This document shows positions 32,795 through 44,717 of a stretch of DNA of 64,000 bases, in pieces (position 1 is the first letter of the stretch; each line of letters starts with the position of its first letter). The notes beneath the pieces were generated by a model, which searched no databases, had not been told where the DNA came from, and saw only the letters and a program-made list of their open reading frames with translations. This stretch comes from Neurospora tetrasperma FGSC 2508 (taxonomy: Eukaryota; Ascomycota; Sordariomycetes; Sordariales; Sordariaceae): contig NW_009799104.1 of the NCBI RefSeq assembly GCF_000213175.1, positions 3,816,876 through 3,880,875 of the forward strand, in the 5' to 3' direction. The translations under genes and the position numbers were made by a program.

Positions 32795-35700
32795 AGGAGG
32801 AGTGAAGTTGGAGATGGTGGTTCCCGTCAATGTATGGACGTGTGTTTGTTTGTCTTTCTCAAAAGCTAGAGGTAATGATGCGCCTCGGGAAAGCTGGATC
32901 ACGAACTGGCGGAAACAGCGGTAATGGGACGGGAAATGAGAAAGAGATCTCGCCATCTCACCGAGCATCCCCAACAACCAGTCCTAGAGGTACGATTATC
33001 GGCCGGGGGTTCATGAAGCAAGAAGCGAGCACGGGCCTCTCGCAAACATCTTACGATCTGGAGGCTCCACAGGGACACTGAACCACTGCAGATCGGACAA
33101 AGGGGCCTATCCTGCCGTGCCTTCCATTTGTGCTGGCCGGCCGTGTGGGCACATTCATGGCAGGGACGACGTGGTTTGCATAGCCGCTGATCCGTACATC
33201 GCATCGTGTCTCGAGATATGGGAATTGCGCGGGCATGATTGGTACCTTCACATCGGCGAACGGGCCCGACGATTTCCGTGGTGCTCGCTTGAAGTTCGGT
33301 CAGGGTCCGGTGCCGAATCCAGTCCCTAAAATACCTCGGCCGCCCGCGGGGATCAACGCACAGATCGAGATCGTCTGAAACAAGGGGATCGAGATTCACC
33401 AGCGCTACCTACTATTCATGTTGTGACCACGGAGATGACTTACTTCTATGTACTCATTTCCCTTCCCACTTGCCAGTTCGGCAACCCTCGCCGGCAGCTA
33501 TTCATAGATGCAAGTATTCCAAACTATTTCCTGCTGTCAAGAACGAGTTGGGCCGTTTGAAACAATGGCTATGTCTGTTCATCTTCGTTCCGCTATCCGT
33601 CTTCCAGGGCAAGCGGAGGAGGAGGGGGAGGAGGTCCCTTGTTGTGAAGATCTGTGAATGCCAGAAGCCGTGATGAAAGATGCTGGCAATCAGGGACCAA
33701 CAGTCGGGGGATGAACAAGCTTATCGAGAAACTCGATTCTTCGAGGGTACCTACCCAACGCTGCCTGGGCACCCAGAACGGGCACTGAAAAGGGAGGAAC
33801 GGGTCGGTCGGCAATAGAGAGTCAGCCAGTCGGGAAGCCGGACCTATATGGACTGGATTCCTGCAGCACGACGTCAGTCCTACTGGGATGGATCGGGGAG
33901 CGTGAAGCTTATCGGGATCCACAACAGCCTTGTAAAACTGGACCTCATGGGTCGACAGGTGGAGGACGCTCCGTAGTGTAGTGTAGAAGCTTCCATGACC
34001 CCTGAGCTAAGGCCTCGGCTATCTGTTGCCGACTTGTTCACCTCCTGTTGCAGATACTGCGATGTCGGCACCGAAAGTGGGGAGTGGCGTGGGAAAGATC
34101 AAGGGCTTTTGCTTGGTCTGTTATTATCCACCCTTCCAGCTGGTGCTTCTTCGTGCTCCAAACACCAACGTCGAGGAAGCCCACTCGTGATTCGCGTTCG
34201 CGAGTTCAGTTTCACATTCACGGTCGGTTGCAATCTTTGTTGCAATACTTGCTCATGCTGACGAAAACGCGGTTTGGCATTGGATAATCTAAGCGCACCC
34301 TCGGGTTGGTGAAAAGGTCAAGGTGTTGCTACATGAGATCTTGACCCCAGTTGGTCAATGTGTTGTGGCCAAGTAGAGGACAAAACTGAAAAATCCGTGT
34401 TGGAAAAAACACCACAAACATCCCATCTCGATATCATCTCGATGGTCCAAGTGGGTAACATTCGAGGTCCCTTCTCGACTTCCTGATGCATGAGACAGGC
34501 AGGCGGTCAAGGGCAGGAAGACATGGAAAACAGCGGCTTCTCTTGTCCGGATTTCCGCGGGAATAACTGCCCGCGGAAATGACAGAGAGCGGGCAAGCAT
34601 CGATCTGATGAGAATAGGACATCGCATTGTCTTCGATTTCGTAACACAAACAGCGAGGTCGGTCGGCTAAGAATATCGGCAGCGGTGACACTAGCGATAC
34701 CAATAATTCTTGTCGGATATATCCCCAGGTTTTACTGCCAATTGCATATCAGGAAAGACCCTGCAGGCCGGCACTCAGACGCAGCAAGTCGACCACAGCG
34801 AACGATGTAATTGGTTAGGATATAGCATGGGGATAAATTCAAATGGAGTTTCAACTTTGTCAGTCTGCATGGAGATTCGAGCAACTGCCGTCGAACGCTC
34901 CCGAAACCCTTGATGATGATCAATGTGCTACGATTTCTACATCGACCGGACGTATCGGCAAGCCAGGCGGTGTTGGGACGACGATCAAATCCATCCCATC
35001 GATAACGCTAGAGCAGTCGTCGCTGTCCATGTCCACTACCGCTTTTCTTTCATTCACACTAGATTTGTGCTATCTCCACAGTATAGGACCAATTACATCT
35101 AGAGAATGATCTGAAGACGACGCCAAAACGTGACGAGCAGATTTGATGATTGGCCAGGTCGGCAAGGGGATAAAATCCGGTTCGATACGGTCTGCTACCT
35201 ACCTAGGTAGAGGTATAGAGGCCAGCAATTTTCAAATTCTGACATAGAAAAGACGCATCCTTCTAGGTACAGGTACTTACTAATCTGGCTTCGAGGTTTT
35301 GCAAGTTGTCGCGTGCTGGCAGCTGTAGAATGGGGAAACGACTCGGGCACATTTGAGGGTGTTTTTATAGTGTATAGGTAGGTAGGTATAAAAGAGGACT
35401 GGTCGAAGCAGGGGTGTCTACTGTATCTGCTACACTACGAACATCAACCCCTGAAAACGTGCCGCAAGTCCCGGCACCAACAAGGTGACAGGGCCATGAC
35501 CGGCGGTCCGCTCCCGATCAGAAAGCTTGTTTCGTCGTGGGTCTTCCACCGCAACATCACTTTTCAAGTTGGACGAGCAGGATAGGAAGCATCTCATGAC
35601 CTTGAATGACTGGCACCCCGCCACTCCATGTCCTTGGCACCTCTAGCAGCCAGGTGCCGGAACAAAAACCCGGGCTACAAGTTCCCACCCATTTTGGACG

Positions 35701-36356
35701 GAAGTCGGTAGGTACACTGGTCCGCGTTTGTTTCAGCACCTGGCAGTCCACAAGTCATTGGCGTGCGTGTAGGGTACCTAGACTGCCAAGGTACAATGAA
35801 GAGGAATGGAGGTGTGTGCTCATGGCTGCTCCATCTAACGTCCATGACCGACATTACTGCCCAGTCTTCATGGGGTCCCCATGTTCCAGATGCTCTGTGC
35901 TTTGCTGTGGACAACTGGCTGTGGCGGTGGATGCTTGTCTTGTCTGTCTTCTGGTTATACCATGGCCTCGTCTCGCGTCGCGAGGATCCCCGGGCACACC
36001 GGAAGGAAAGAAGACTCGAGAGGGTGTAATGGAGGTAGTGGAAAGCAGAAGGGGGAAGGCGGAGGAAAAAGAAGCACATACCTATGATATATATTCCGTT
36101 CTCTCCCACCGACTGAGACTGAACTTTTGTGAAATCATCATCTCATCACCATCCATCAATCATTCTGACGGAGGAAGCCTTCCCTCACGCTCAGCCATAC
36201 CCATCAACTTGGACAACTTACCTTGACCATCCGAACTAATAGATCTAATATTGGGACGACAGCCTATCATCTCATAATATCGGCTACATCCGACTTTTCG
36301 ACTTCTTCCATCCTTCTTCGGTATTACAACACCCTTGACCTAATACACACATCACC
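32795..36356. other. 3.6-kb intergenic region upstream of the adenylating reductase
   Basis: No supported gene. A 166-codon minus-strand frame (33399-32899) has several Cys/His pairs but no recognisable family and looks like chance. TAGGTA motifs cluster at 35199-35222 and 35374-35390. A TATATAT patch lies near 36088. Confidence 0.45.
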
Positions 36357-39300
36357 ATGAGCCAACAACAAAATCCCCCTTACGGCCGCCGCCTTATCCT
36401 CGACATTATCAAGGAGCGTGCCCACAACGAGCCCAACCGGGAATGGGTGTCTGTACCTCGTTCATCCGACCCCAAAGATGGGTGGAAGATCCTCACTTAC
36501 CTTGACGCCTACAACGGCATCAACCGCATCGCGCACAAGCTCACACGGGTCTGCGGTGCTGCCGCGCCCGGCTCTTTCCCGACCGTTGCGTATATCGGCC
36601 CCAACGACGTTCGCTACCTAGTCTTCGCCCTAGGCGCCGTCAAGGCCGGCTATCAGGCTCTCTTCATCTCCACTCGCAACTCCGCCGAGGCCCAGGTGAA
36701 CCTGTTTGAGCTGACGAACTGCAACATCCTGGTGTTTGATCAGAGCTACAAGGCTACCGTCCAGCCATGGCTACACGAGCGCGAGATGACTGCGATTCTG
36801 GCGCTGCCCGCTGATGAGTGGTTCCCGGCCGACCAGGAGGACTTTCCGTACAACAAGACATTTGAGGAGGCTGAGTGGGATCCCCTGATGGTGCTGCACA
36901 CTTCTGGAAGCACTGGATTTCCCAAGCCCATCGTGGCCAGGCAGGGTATGCTGGCTGTAGCGGACCAGTTTCACAATCTTCCGCCGCGCGAGGACGGCAA
37001 GCTCATGTGGATCGTGGAGATGAGCAAGCGGGCGAAGAGGCTTATGCATCCTAGTGAGTGTTCCCCCCCAAAAAAACCATGATAGTCGATCAGGGTCCGA
37101 AGCTAACAAATGACGACAACCAGTGCCTCTTTTCCACGCGGCTGCCATGTACATCTCCATGCTCATGATCCACTATTGGGACACCCCTGCTGCTTTGGGC
37201 ATCGGCGAGCGTCCACTGTCTTCCGACCTGGTTCTTGACTACATCGAGTACGCTGACGTTGAGGGCATGATCTTGCCGCCGGCAATCCTCGAGGAGCTCT
37301 CCCAGGACGAGAAAGCTATCCAGTCCCTCCAGAAGCTCAACTTTGTGTCCTTTGGCGGCGGCAACCTCGCTCCCGAGGCCGGTGACCGCCTGGTCGAGAA
37401 CAACGTGACGCTCTGCAACCTCATCTCGGCGACCGAGTTCACTCCCTTCCCCTTCTACTGGCAATATGACCAGAAGCTCTGGCGCTACTTCAACTTTGAC
37501 ACGGAGCTCTTCGGCATTGACTGGCGCCTCCATGACGGCGAGTCGACTTATGAACAGGTAATCGTCCGCAAGGACAAGCACCCCGGTCTCCAGGGCTTCT
37601 TCTACACGTTCCCCGATTCCAGCGAGTACAGCACCAAGGACTTGTACAAGCGCCACCCTACCCACGAGGACTTTTGGATCTACCAGGGCCGCGCCGACAA
37701 CATCATTGTGTTCTCCAACGGCGAGAAACTCAACCCCATCACCATCGAGGAGACGCTGCAAGGCCACCCCAAGGTCATGGGCGCCGTGGTCGTGGGCACG
37801 AACCGGTTCCAGCCTGCTGTGATCATCGAGCCCGTGGAGCACCCCGGGACCGAGGAGGGCCGCAAGGCTTTGTTGGATGAGATTTGGCCCACCGTCGTCC
37901 GCGTCAATAAGGAGACGGTCGCCCATGGCCAGATCGGCCGCCAGTACATGGCTCTCTCGACCCCCGGCAAGCCGTTCCTGCGCGCAGGTAAGGGCACCGT
38001 CCTGCGCCCTGGTACCATCAACATGTACAAGGCCGAGATCGACAAGATCTACGAGGATGCCGAGAAGGGCGTTGCCACTGACGAGGTTCCCAAGCTGGAT
38101 CTTTCCTCGTCCGACGCCTTGATCGTCTCCATCGAGAAGCTATTTGAGACGTCCCTCAACGCTCCCAAGCTCGAGGCCGACACCGACTTCTTCACGGCCG
38201 GTGTCGACTCGATGCAAGTCATCACCGCGTCTCGCCTCATCCGTGCTGGCCTGGCCGCTGCCGGCGTGAACATTGAAGCCTCGGCGCTGGCCACCCGTGT
38301 CATTTACGGCAACCCCACTCCCAAGCGCCTGGCCGACTACCTCTTGTCGATCGTCAACAAGGACAGCAACCAGGGCACTTTGGACAACGAGCACCACGTC
38401 ATGGAGGCCCTTGTGGAGAAGTACACGCGGGACCTTCCCACCCCCAAGCAGAACAAGCCTGCGCCGGCCGACGAGGGTCAGGTGGTGGTCATTACCGGCA
38501 CCACGGGCGGCATCGGCTCCTACCTGATCGACATCTGCTCTTCCTCCCCGCGCGTGTCCAAGATCATCTGCCTCAACCGTTCCGAGGACGGCAAGGCGCG
38601 CCAGACGGCTTCCTCGTCGGGCCGTGGCCTGTCCACCGACTTCTCCAAGTGCGAGTTCTACCACGCCGACATGTCGCGCGCTGATCTCGGTCTCGGCCCC
38701 GAGGTTTACTCGCGCTTGTTGAGTGAAGTCGACCGCGTGATCCACAACCAGTGGCCCGTCAACTTTAACATTGCTGTCGAGTCCTTTGAGCCTCACATCC
38801 GCGGCTGCCGCAACCTCGTGGACTTTTCGTACAAGGCTGACAAGAACGTGCCCATCGTTTTTGTGTCTTCGATCGGTACCGTCGACCGGTGGCACGACGA
38901 GGACCGCATCGTGCCCGAGGCGTCACTCGACGACCTGTCCCTCGCGGCGGGCGGTTACGGCCAGTCCAAGCTCGTTTCCTCTCTGATCTTCGACACGGCC
39001 GCCGAGGTGTCTGGGGTGCCGACCGAAGTCGTTCGTGTCGGCCAGGTCGCCGGCCCGTCTTCCGAGAAGGGATACTGGAACAAGCAGGAGTGGCTGCCCT
39101 CCATCGTGGCCTCGTCCGCGTACCTCGGTGTCCTCCCGGACTCTTTGGGACAGATGACTACGATCGACTGGACGCCCATCGAGGCCATTGCCAAGCTTTT
39201 GCTCGAAGTGTCGGGCGTCATCGATAACGTCCCTCTCGACAAGATCAACGGCTACTTCCACGGTGTCAACCCCGAGCGCACCAGCTGGTCTGCGCTCGCG

Positions 39301-39585
39301 CCGGCCGTCCAGGAGTACTACGGCGACAGGATCCAGAAGATTGTGCCGCTGGACGAGTGGCTCGAGGCGCTGGAGAAGAGCCAGGAGAAGGCCGAGGACG
39401 TGACGCGCAACCCGGGCATCAAGCTCATTGACACGTACAGGACCTGGTCGGAGGGGTACAAGAAGGGAACCAAGTTTGTGCCGCTCGACATGACGAGGAC
39501 GAAGGAGTACTCCAAGACGATGAGGGAGATGCACGCCGTGACTCCGGAGTTGATGAAGAACTGGTGCAGGCAGTGGAACTTTTGA
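36357..39585 (+). CDS. NRPS-like adenylation-thiolation-reductase enzyme (carboxylic acid reductase type)
   Basis: This enzyme would activate a carboxylic acid with ATP, load it on a phosphopantetheine arm and release it as an aldehyde using NADPH. Two exons (36357-37053, 37124-39585, phase 1) give 1052 aa. The adenylation domain spans ~20-540, with P-loop LHTSGSTGFPKP (180-191), FGGGNLAPE, ISATEFTPFPF and the YQGRADNIIVFSNGEKL hinge. The carrier domain has the phosphopantetheine serine S595 in FFTAGVDSMQ. The reductase domain (~685-1050) has ITGTTGGIGSYL at its NADPH site and the Tyr/Lys pair in GGYGQSKLVSS. There is no condensation domain. A carboxylic acid reductase of this layout has been characterised from N. 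crassa; I believe this may be it but cannot verify. The physiological substrate is unknown. It converges on the MFS gene. Confidence 0.9.
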
Positions 39586-40134
39586 GCGGAGAGGACTTGG
39601 TCAGAGGTGTAGGTAGAGGTACTCAGCTTTGTTGGGGGGTTGTTTTTGGGTGGTTACCGGGTTGCATTGTCCAGCGAGGGTTCCTTGAGTGCATTCATGG
39701 GTTGGAGCCGATAGACTTGGGTGTTGGGTGGCCGTCGATTGGTGTTGTTGCATTTTCATCGGGTTTGCATAGTGTAGAGGTGTAGGTTTGGGTGTCATTT
39801 CGAGTGTATTTTTGATTCAGATAGCATACAGCAATGATTGACCAGATTTGTCCGTCGATTGTAACTGCCGATGTCCGTGTTTGTTTTGATGGTGATTCTG
39901 GTGGTGGTGTTGAAAAAAAAGAAGAAGGAATCTCTGCTGTCCACTTGCGGGGGGTTGCTACAGCGCCTTATCCACTGTAATTGAAACAATTCCCCGCCAA
40001 ACAATCCAACACAACCTATCCCTCCCGTCAACATCATTTTCCTCCACACTTTTTTCTCCTCCACGTCTTCAGTTCCCCCTCTCCAATCGACCTCCTTCGC
40101 CGGCCATCCGAATTGAACACAATGTCTCTCGAAA
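39586..40134. other. Convergent 3' region
   Basis: 549 bp between the stop codons of the adenylating reductase and the MFS transporter. No gene is seen. It presumably holds both polyadenylation regions. Confidence 0.6.
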
Positions 40135-41863
40135 TCACACGTCCTTCTCACGCTCCACGACAATCTCGACCGTCGCCGCCTTGCCGCCGTCCTCCCCGAC
40201 CTCCCCCCTCCGTCTTCGAACCTCCTCGATGGCCTCGCTGACAACCGACGTCTCTGCCGACTTGAGCTTCCACGCCGGAGCCCTTTGCTCAAATAACTCG
40301 TCAATCTCCTCCAGCGCCCGACCCTTCAGCTCCGGGAGACAGCCAAAGAAGAACAAGGCACAGCAGAAATTGGGCCCGGCCCAGATGAAACCGTACTTTG
40401 CTCCCCAGGTCATGTTCTCCGGGTTGATAAAGTAGGGCGAGCAGAAGGACGTCAGCCACGCCAGCAAATAGCCCAGGCTGATGGCCGCCCCGACCGTGTA
40501 CGGCCGCAGCCTTGTGCTCACCAGCTCCGTTGCCACCGGGTAACTCGCGACGCCCACAAACGCATTATGCGCATAGTTAACCAGGGCACTGCACGCCATC
40601 AGACTATCCCTCGCCCTCCACGTCCCCGCCTCCGTCGTTATCGCCGAGATGGCCATGTCCAACATAAACATGCCCTGCACCATCGCTCCCGTCGTCATCA
40701 GCGTCCTCCGGCCCATGACAAAGCGCATCAAGTACATGCCGACGTTGACCCCGATGAATCCGATATACGTCTTCAGAATGCTGTACCTGAATGACAGGTC
40801 CACCGGCAGTCCCGAGACAATCATGAAATACGTCGAGTAGCTGATATAGAACCAACTGCCGCTACCAGCCTGGGTTGCAATCACCCCAAAACACAACAGC
40901 GTTCGGCGCAAATCACTACCGCGGAACATGTCCAACGGCCCAACCGTACTCGCCAGCCTCTTCTCCTCTTCGATCCCTTTGACCATCTCCACCCACTCCA
41001 CCTCCAACCTTTGCTGCCCTTCTTTGCCGTCCTCTCTTACGGCCCTCACGCGCTCCAACGCCATCCTTCCCTCCTGGTGCCGTCCTCGACTAACCTCCCA
41101 CCTTGGACTCTCTGGCACCACCCACCACACACCGGCCGACAACATCACAGGAACAACAAACAGCATGCCCAGCGGAACCCTCCAACTGGCCTTTCCCAGC
41201 CACTTCTTAGTCGCATTCGTCACCGTCGCGCCCAGCACACTTCCCACGCAGACCCATTCCGAAAAAAGCGCAACCATGACACCTCTCAGATGAGGCGGCG
41301 CTACTTCCGCGCAATAAATATTGGAAAATGTCACGAGGAACCCGTTCCCAATACCGAGGATTATTCGACCCACATACAAGGCCGCCGCTGAAGAGGTGCC
41401 AATTTGGATAGCGGTGCCGAAGGCAGTGAGGAAACACGCTAGGAGGAGCGCAGGACGACGCCCGTAGAGGTGGGAGAAGGGACCGGCGAAAAGTGTGGAG
41501 AGAAGAGAGCCAAGGGTCAAGAAGGAGAAAAGGAGTTGTTGGAAGGTGTGCTTGTTGCCTTGTCAGTGGAAGAGTCCCCAAAGAGGGAGCCAGACAGAGG
41601 GATGAAGCGGTGAGAAAACTTACGCCAATCCCAAAACCACCTGGAGCGCTTGGGTCGGGGTATCCAAACACTTTGAGAAAGCCGGGCATCGCTTGGAAGG
41701 CGGCGAGGCAAGCGCTGTCGAGGCCGTATTGCATGCTGGCAAGGGAGACGAGGGCGCAGATGAGGAGACATTTGCTGTTGGTCCAGAGCGAGGTTTCGGG
41801 GAGTCTTTCGACGCTAAGGGATGGTGAGCCCGCTATCTCTTTGTCTTTTTCTTTGGTGCTCAT
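40135..41863 (-). CDS. MFS sugar-type transporter
   Basis: A plasma-membrane transporter of the major facilitator superfamily, sugar porter family. Two exons (41863-41624, 41550-40135; intron 73 nt with a GTAAGT donor) give 551 aa. Family signatures are the GRRPALLL loop after helix 2, RIILGIGNGFL, the PESPRW motif (a PETPRW variant) after helix 6, and PELKGRALEEIDELF after helix 12, close to the usual PETKG-LEEID. Alternating hydrophobic stretches are consistent with 12 helices. The substrate cannot be read from sequence; relatives carry hexoses, disaccharides or lactose-like sugars. ATG 41863 is preferred over an in-frame ATG at 41929, because the latter only adds a short Pro/Gln stretch. 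Confidence 0.86.
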
Positions 41864-43841
41864 GTTGCGCTTCGGTTGTTGGGGTTTTTCTTGATCAAGT
41901 GATGGAAGTGGGCAGCATCCCCAGTTCAAGCGGATGCCGTTCTCCCAGTCAACCAGTCAAGTGGTTGAGGAGAGGATGGGTATCCAGCAAACAATGGTTA
42001 CCGAAGAAGCAAGTGCTTCGTTGCAACATAAGTACTAGGTGAACATCAACAGCCATGAAAGGGTTTCATTTCCCAATTCCTGCCTCATCCACGGTTCTGC
42101 AAGTTGGGAGTGAGGGATAAACGTCGCCTTGAGTGGCCGTCACATTTATCTCCGCGTTGCTTTTCGATACAAGATCGCCAATGCCAGCTCATCATTGGAA
42201 AGGCAGCTTTTTTACGTGAACCTATGTTCAGGAAGATGCCTGATATTGACCCCAAGACCTGGTTCATCAAGGTACACATCCAACATTGCCCTTCATCCCC
42301 GCCAATCGGTTCGCTGGACCTCAAAACGACAAACATAGAACGCAACCATATCATGCTGGGAGCCTGGGAGAACGGCACAGCTAGTACACACAAAACGGAG
42401 AGCCCCGCATCTCGGCAGTTGATGCTTTCTCCGGTTGAAACGTTGGACCACATATGTTGGAAGGGGACGGCCCGTGGCGATTGAACTTCACCCGATACCG
42501 GATACAAACCTTCATTGCTTGACCAGCAGTCAGTCGTGATCTTTCGCTGCTGTTAGAATCTATCTATGAAGAGAAAAGGAGAACTTACGTCGCCGTTAAA
42601 AGGTTGGATGCCATCGAGGAAAACCGTGAATCTGTTCTTGAAATCACGGTGCCAGCATCAGCACATCTCTCTCGGCTTTTGATAACACGCACATCGATCT
42701 TTTCTTTCCTTTTTTTCCCCCTTCTTTACAACTAACCTCTGGAGAGGGGCTGACCGTTCCCGCATCCAGTCTTGGAATCAGACACATTTCTCTCCTTCTC
42801 ATGCTGAACATGTCTTCACATGACCTCCCTCTCCCATGTTTGAGGATTCTGGCGATCTGATGTCAACGACATGGATCGCCCGTCATTGCGGGGGACATAC
42901 ATGAGCTGCAAGCCACGGTTGTATGCAAGAATGCATCTCGGAAACAGCAGACCAGGTTCAACTTTCATCGACTCGTCCCATTCGGCAGCGGGTGCACCCG
43001 TCCGACTGCACAGCTGATGTGCAGGTGCATCGCCTCCTTAGAGATCAGAACATATTTGCATTTTCTAGTAAATCACTTTCCAAGTTTTGCAATGTTCACA
43101 TGAATCAGCTGATTGAATACTGACCCCGTCATCCAGAAATCTCCAAGAGGGCTCTTCAACTTTCGAAAAGCTTCAAGTAATGGACACTGCATACCAAGTC
43201 CACCTCACACCTCTATCTTAGGTAATGTTCAACGTGAGCCACAAAGCCGACACTGACAAGGCTATGCTGCATTCTCAGAGCTGGCTGAGTAGGGGCGAAT
43301 AGGTTGATTCTGCGGGTGGTAGATACACATTGTCGACCCACGGAAGCGTGAGGTCAAGGAAGAGCCTCTGGCAGAAGACAGAGGCAAGCAGGAGAGGCTT
43401 TGAAGTCAGGAGACAGGCCACGGCAATCGCAACAGTATAGCACACCATGTTCAGCTCCATTAAACTCCTCGAACCAAAGGCAAAGGGTCGAAAGCAAGCA
43501 ACTGCAGCACAGCCTACTAGGGTCTGCGAGAGTCGTGAGATCGCGTACTTCGAGACGCTTCAGGGACAGAGCGAGTCAGTGATTTGGGAGATGTTGGACG
43601 CTCTAAGCTTTACAAGGTCATGAGGTCACCATCATCGAAACATCTATTTAGCTGCGTCACAACTCACTTCTCAGTCGATCATTTTCCCTCATCATCCCTC
43701 AGCACACCGCTTCTGTTCTTTCGACAATCTACGCAACCAGAAGAACAGTAACTCTCGCTTGAATTTCACGTACCTTACCATCTTCATATCCACAACACAA
43801 CCCAACATTGAGGGCATCTTTCACGACCAACTGAAGGCATC
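41864..43841. other. 2.0-kb divergent intergenic region
   Basis: This holds the promoters of the MFS transporter (leftward) and the secreted repeat protein (rightward). No supported gene. The last 150 bp before 43842 are pyrimidine/CA-rich, as in a fungal 5' leader. Confidence 0.5.
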
Positions 43842-44717
43842 ATGAAGTCCACCACCCTCTCCCTCCTCCTTGCCGCCGCCGGCTCCATTGAGGCCATCAC
43901 CGTCACCGTCCCCTCCGGTGTCACCCTCCCCACCGGCGTCACCTTGCCCACCGGCGTCACCGTCGTGACCGCCACCCCAGCCGCCACCGCCAACGGCAAG
44001 CGCTTCTTGTACGCCCTCGGCCGCGACAAGCGCCAGATCGCCGGTCTGTCACTTCTGACACAGAACGCGGCCGCTACGACCGCTGCCGCCGGCCAGGGTG
44101 CGAACAACAACGCTGCTGACGATGGCGATGACACCAAGGCTGATGCCGACGATGATTCCAAGAAGGATGATGATTCCAAGGACGATGATTCGAAGGATGA
44201 TGATTCGAAGAAGGATGATGATTCAAAGAAGGACGATGATTCCAAGAAGGACGATGATTCGAAGAAGGATGATGATTCGAAGAAGGATGATGATTCCAAG
44301 AAGGACGATGATTCCAAGAAGGACGATGATTCCAAGAAGGACGATGATTCCAAGAAGGACGATGATTCCAAGAAGGACGATGATTCGAAGAAAGATGATG
44401 ATTCCCAGAAGAAGGAGAACGATTCTCACCAGAAGAATGATTCCCACCAGGAGGAGGATGATTCCCACCAGAAGGAGGATGATTCCCACCAGAAGGAGGA
44501 CGATTCTCACCAGAAGGAGGACGATTCTCACCAGAAGGAGGACGATTCTCACCAGAAGGAGGACGATTCTCACCAGAAGGAGGACGATTCTCACCAGAAG
44601 GAGGACGATTCTCACCAGAAGGAGGACGATTCTTACCAGAAGGAGGATGATTCCCAGAAGAATGACGCTGGAAAGGGTGATGCGAAGGAGAAGAAGTTCA
44701 GGTTTAAGCGGGAGTAA
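43842..44717 (+). CDS. Secreted acidic repeat protein (DDDSKK and DDSHQKE repeats)
   Basis: An intronless 291-aa protein that I do not recognise. Residues 1-18 (MKSTTLSLLLAAAGSIEA) are a signal peptide. A Val/Thr/Pro stretch with repeats of PTGVTL follows. Two dibasic Kex2-type sites flank a short segment (NGKR, then FLYALGRDKR). From about residue 104 the protein is almost entirely repeats: about 15 units built on DDDSK(K), then about 11 units of the 7-residue type DDSHQKE. It ends KKFRFKRE with a third dibasic site. The repeats make it extremely hydrophilic, Asp/Ser/Lys-rich and presumably disordered. Ser-Asp-Asp spacing offers casein-kinase sites, and the His/Asp content could bind metal. 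Cell-wall, metal-binding or Kex2-processed roles are only guesses. It diverges from the MFS gene. Confidence 0.75.
   Translation: MKSTTLSLLLAAAGSIEAITVTVPSGVTLPTGVTLPTGVTVVTATPAATANGKRFLYALGRDKRQIAGLSLLTQNAAATTAAAGQGANNNAADDGDDTKADADDDSKKDDDSKDDDSKDDDSKKDDDSKKDDDSKKDDDSKKDDDSKKDDDSKKDDDSKKDDDSKKDDDSKKDDDSKKDDDSKKDDDSQKKENDSHQKNDSHQEEDDSHQKEDDSHQKEDDSHQKEDDSHQKEDDSHQKEDDSHQKEDDSHQKEDDSHQKEDDSYQKEDDSQKNDAGKGDAKEKKFRFKRE
44150..44660. repeat. Coding minisatellite, two unit types
   Basis: The first array has about 15 units, mostly 18 bp (GATGATTCCAAGAAGGAC and variants, with two 15-bp units). It passes into a 21-bp array on the theme GACGATTCTCACCAGAAGGA. Within the second array several units are identical, pointing to recent unequal crossover or slippage. 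All units are multiples of 3, so the frame is kept. Confidence 0.9.

Noticed and set aside
32899-33399. 166-codon minus-strand frame with several Cys/His pairs (CHECAH, CPICSG)
   Set aside because: The pairs loosely resemble a zinc ribbon, but the rest has no family character and there is no splice-supported context. I could not support it as a gene.
43784-44615. Minus-strand repetitive frames across the repeat protein (Ser/Phe/Leu-rich and Ile/Leu/Val-rich)
   Set aside because: They are the antisense reading of the coding minisatellite. The plus-strand frame has a signal peptide, dibasic sites and a sensible start, so the antisense frames are shadows.
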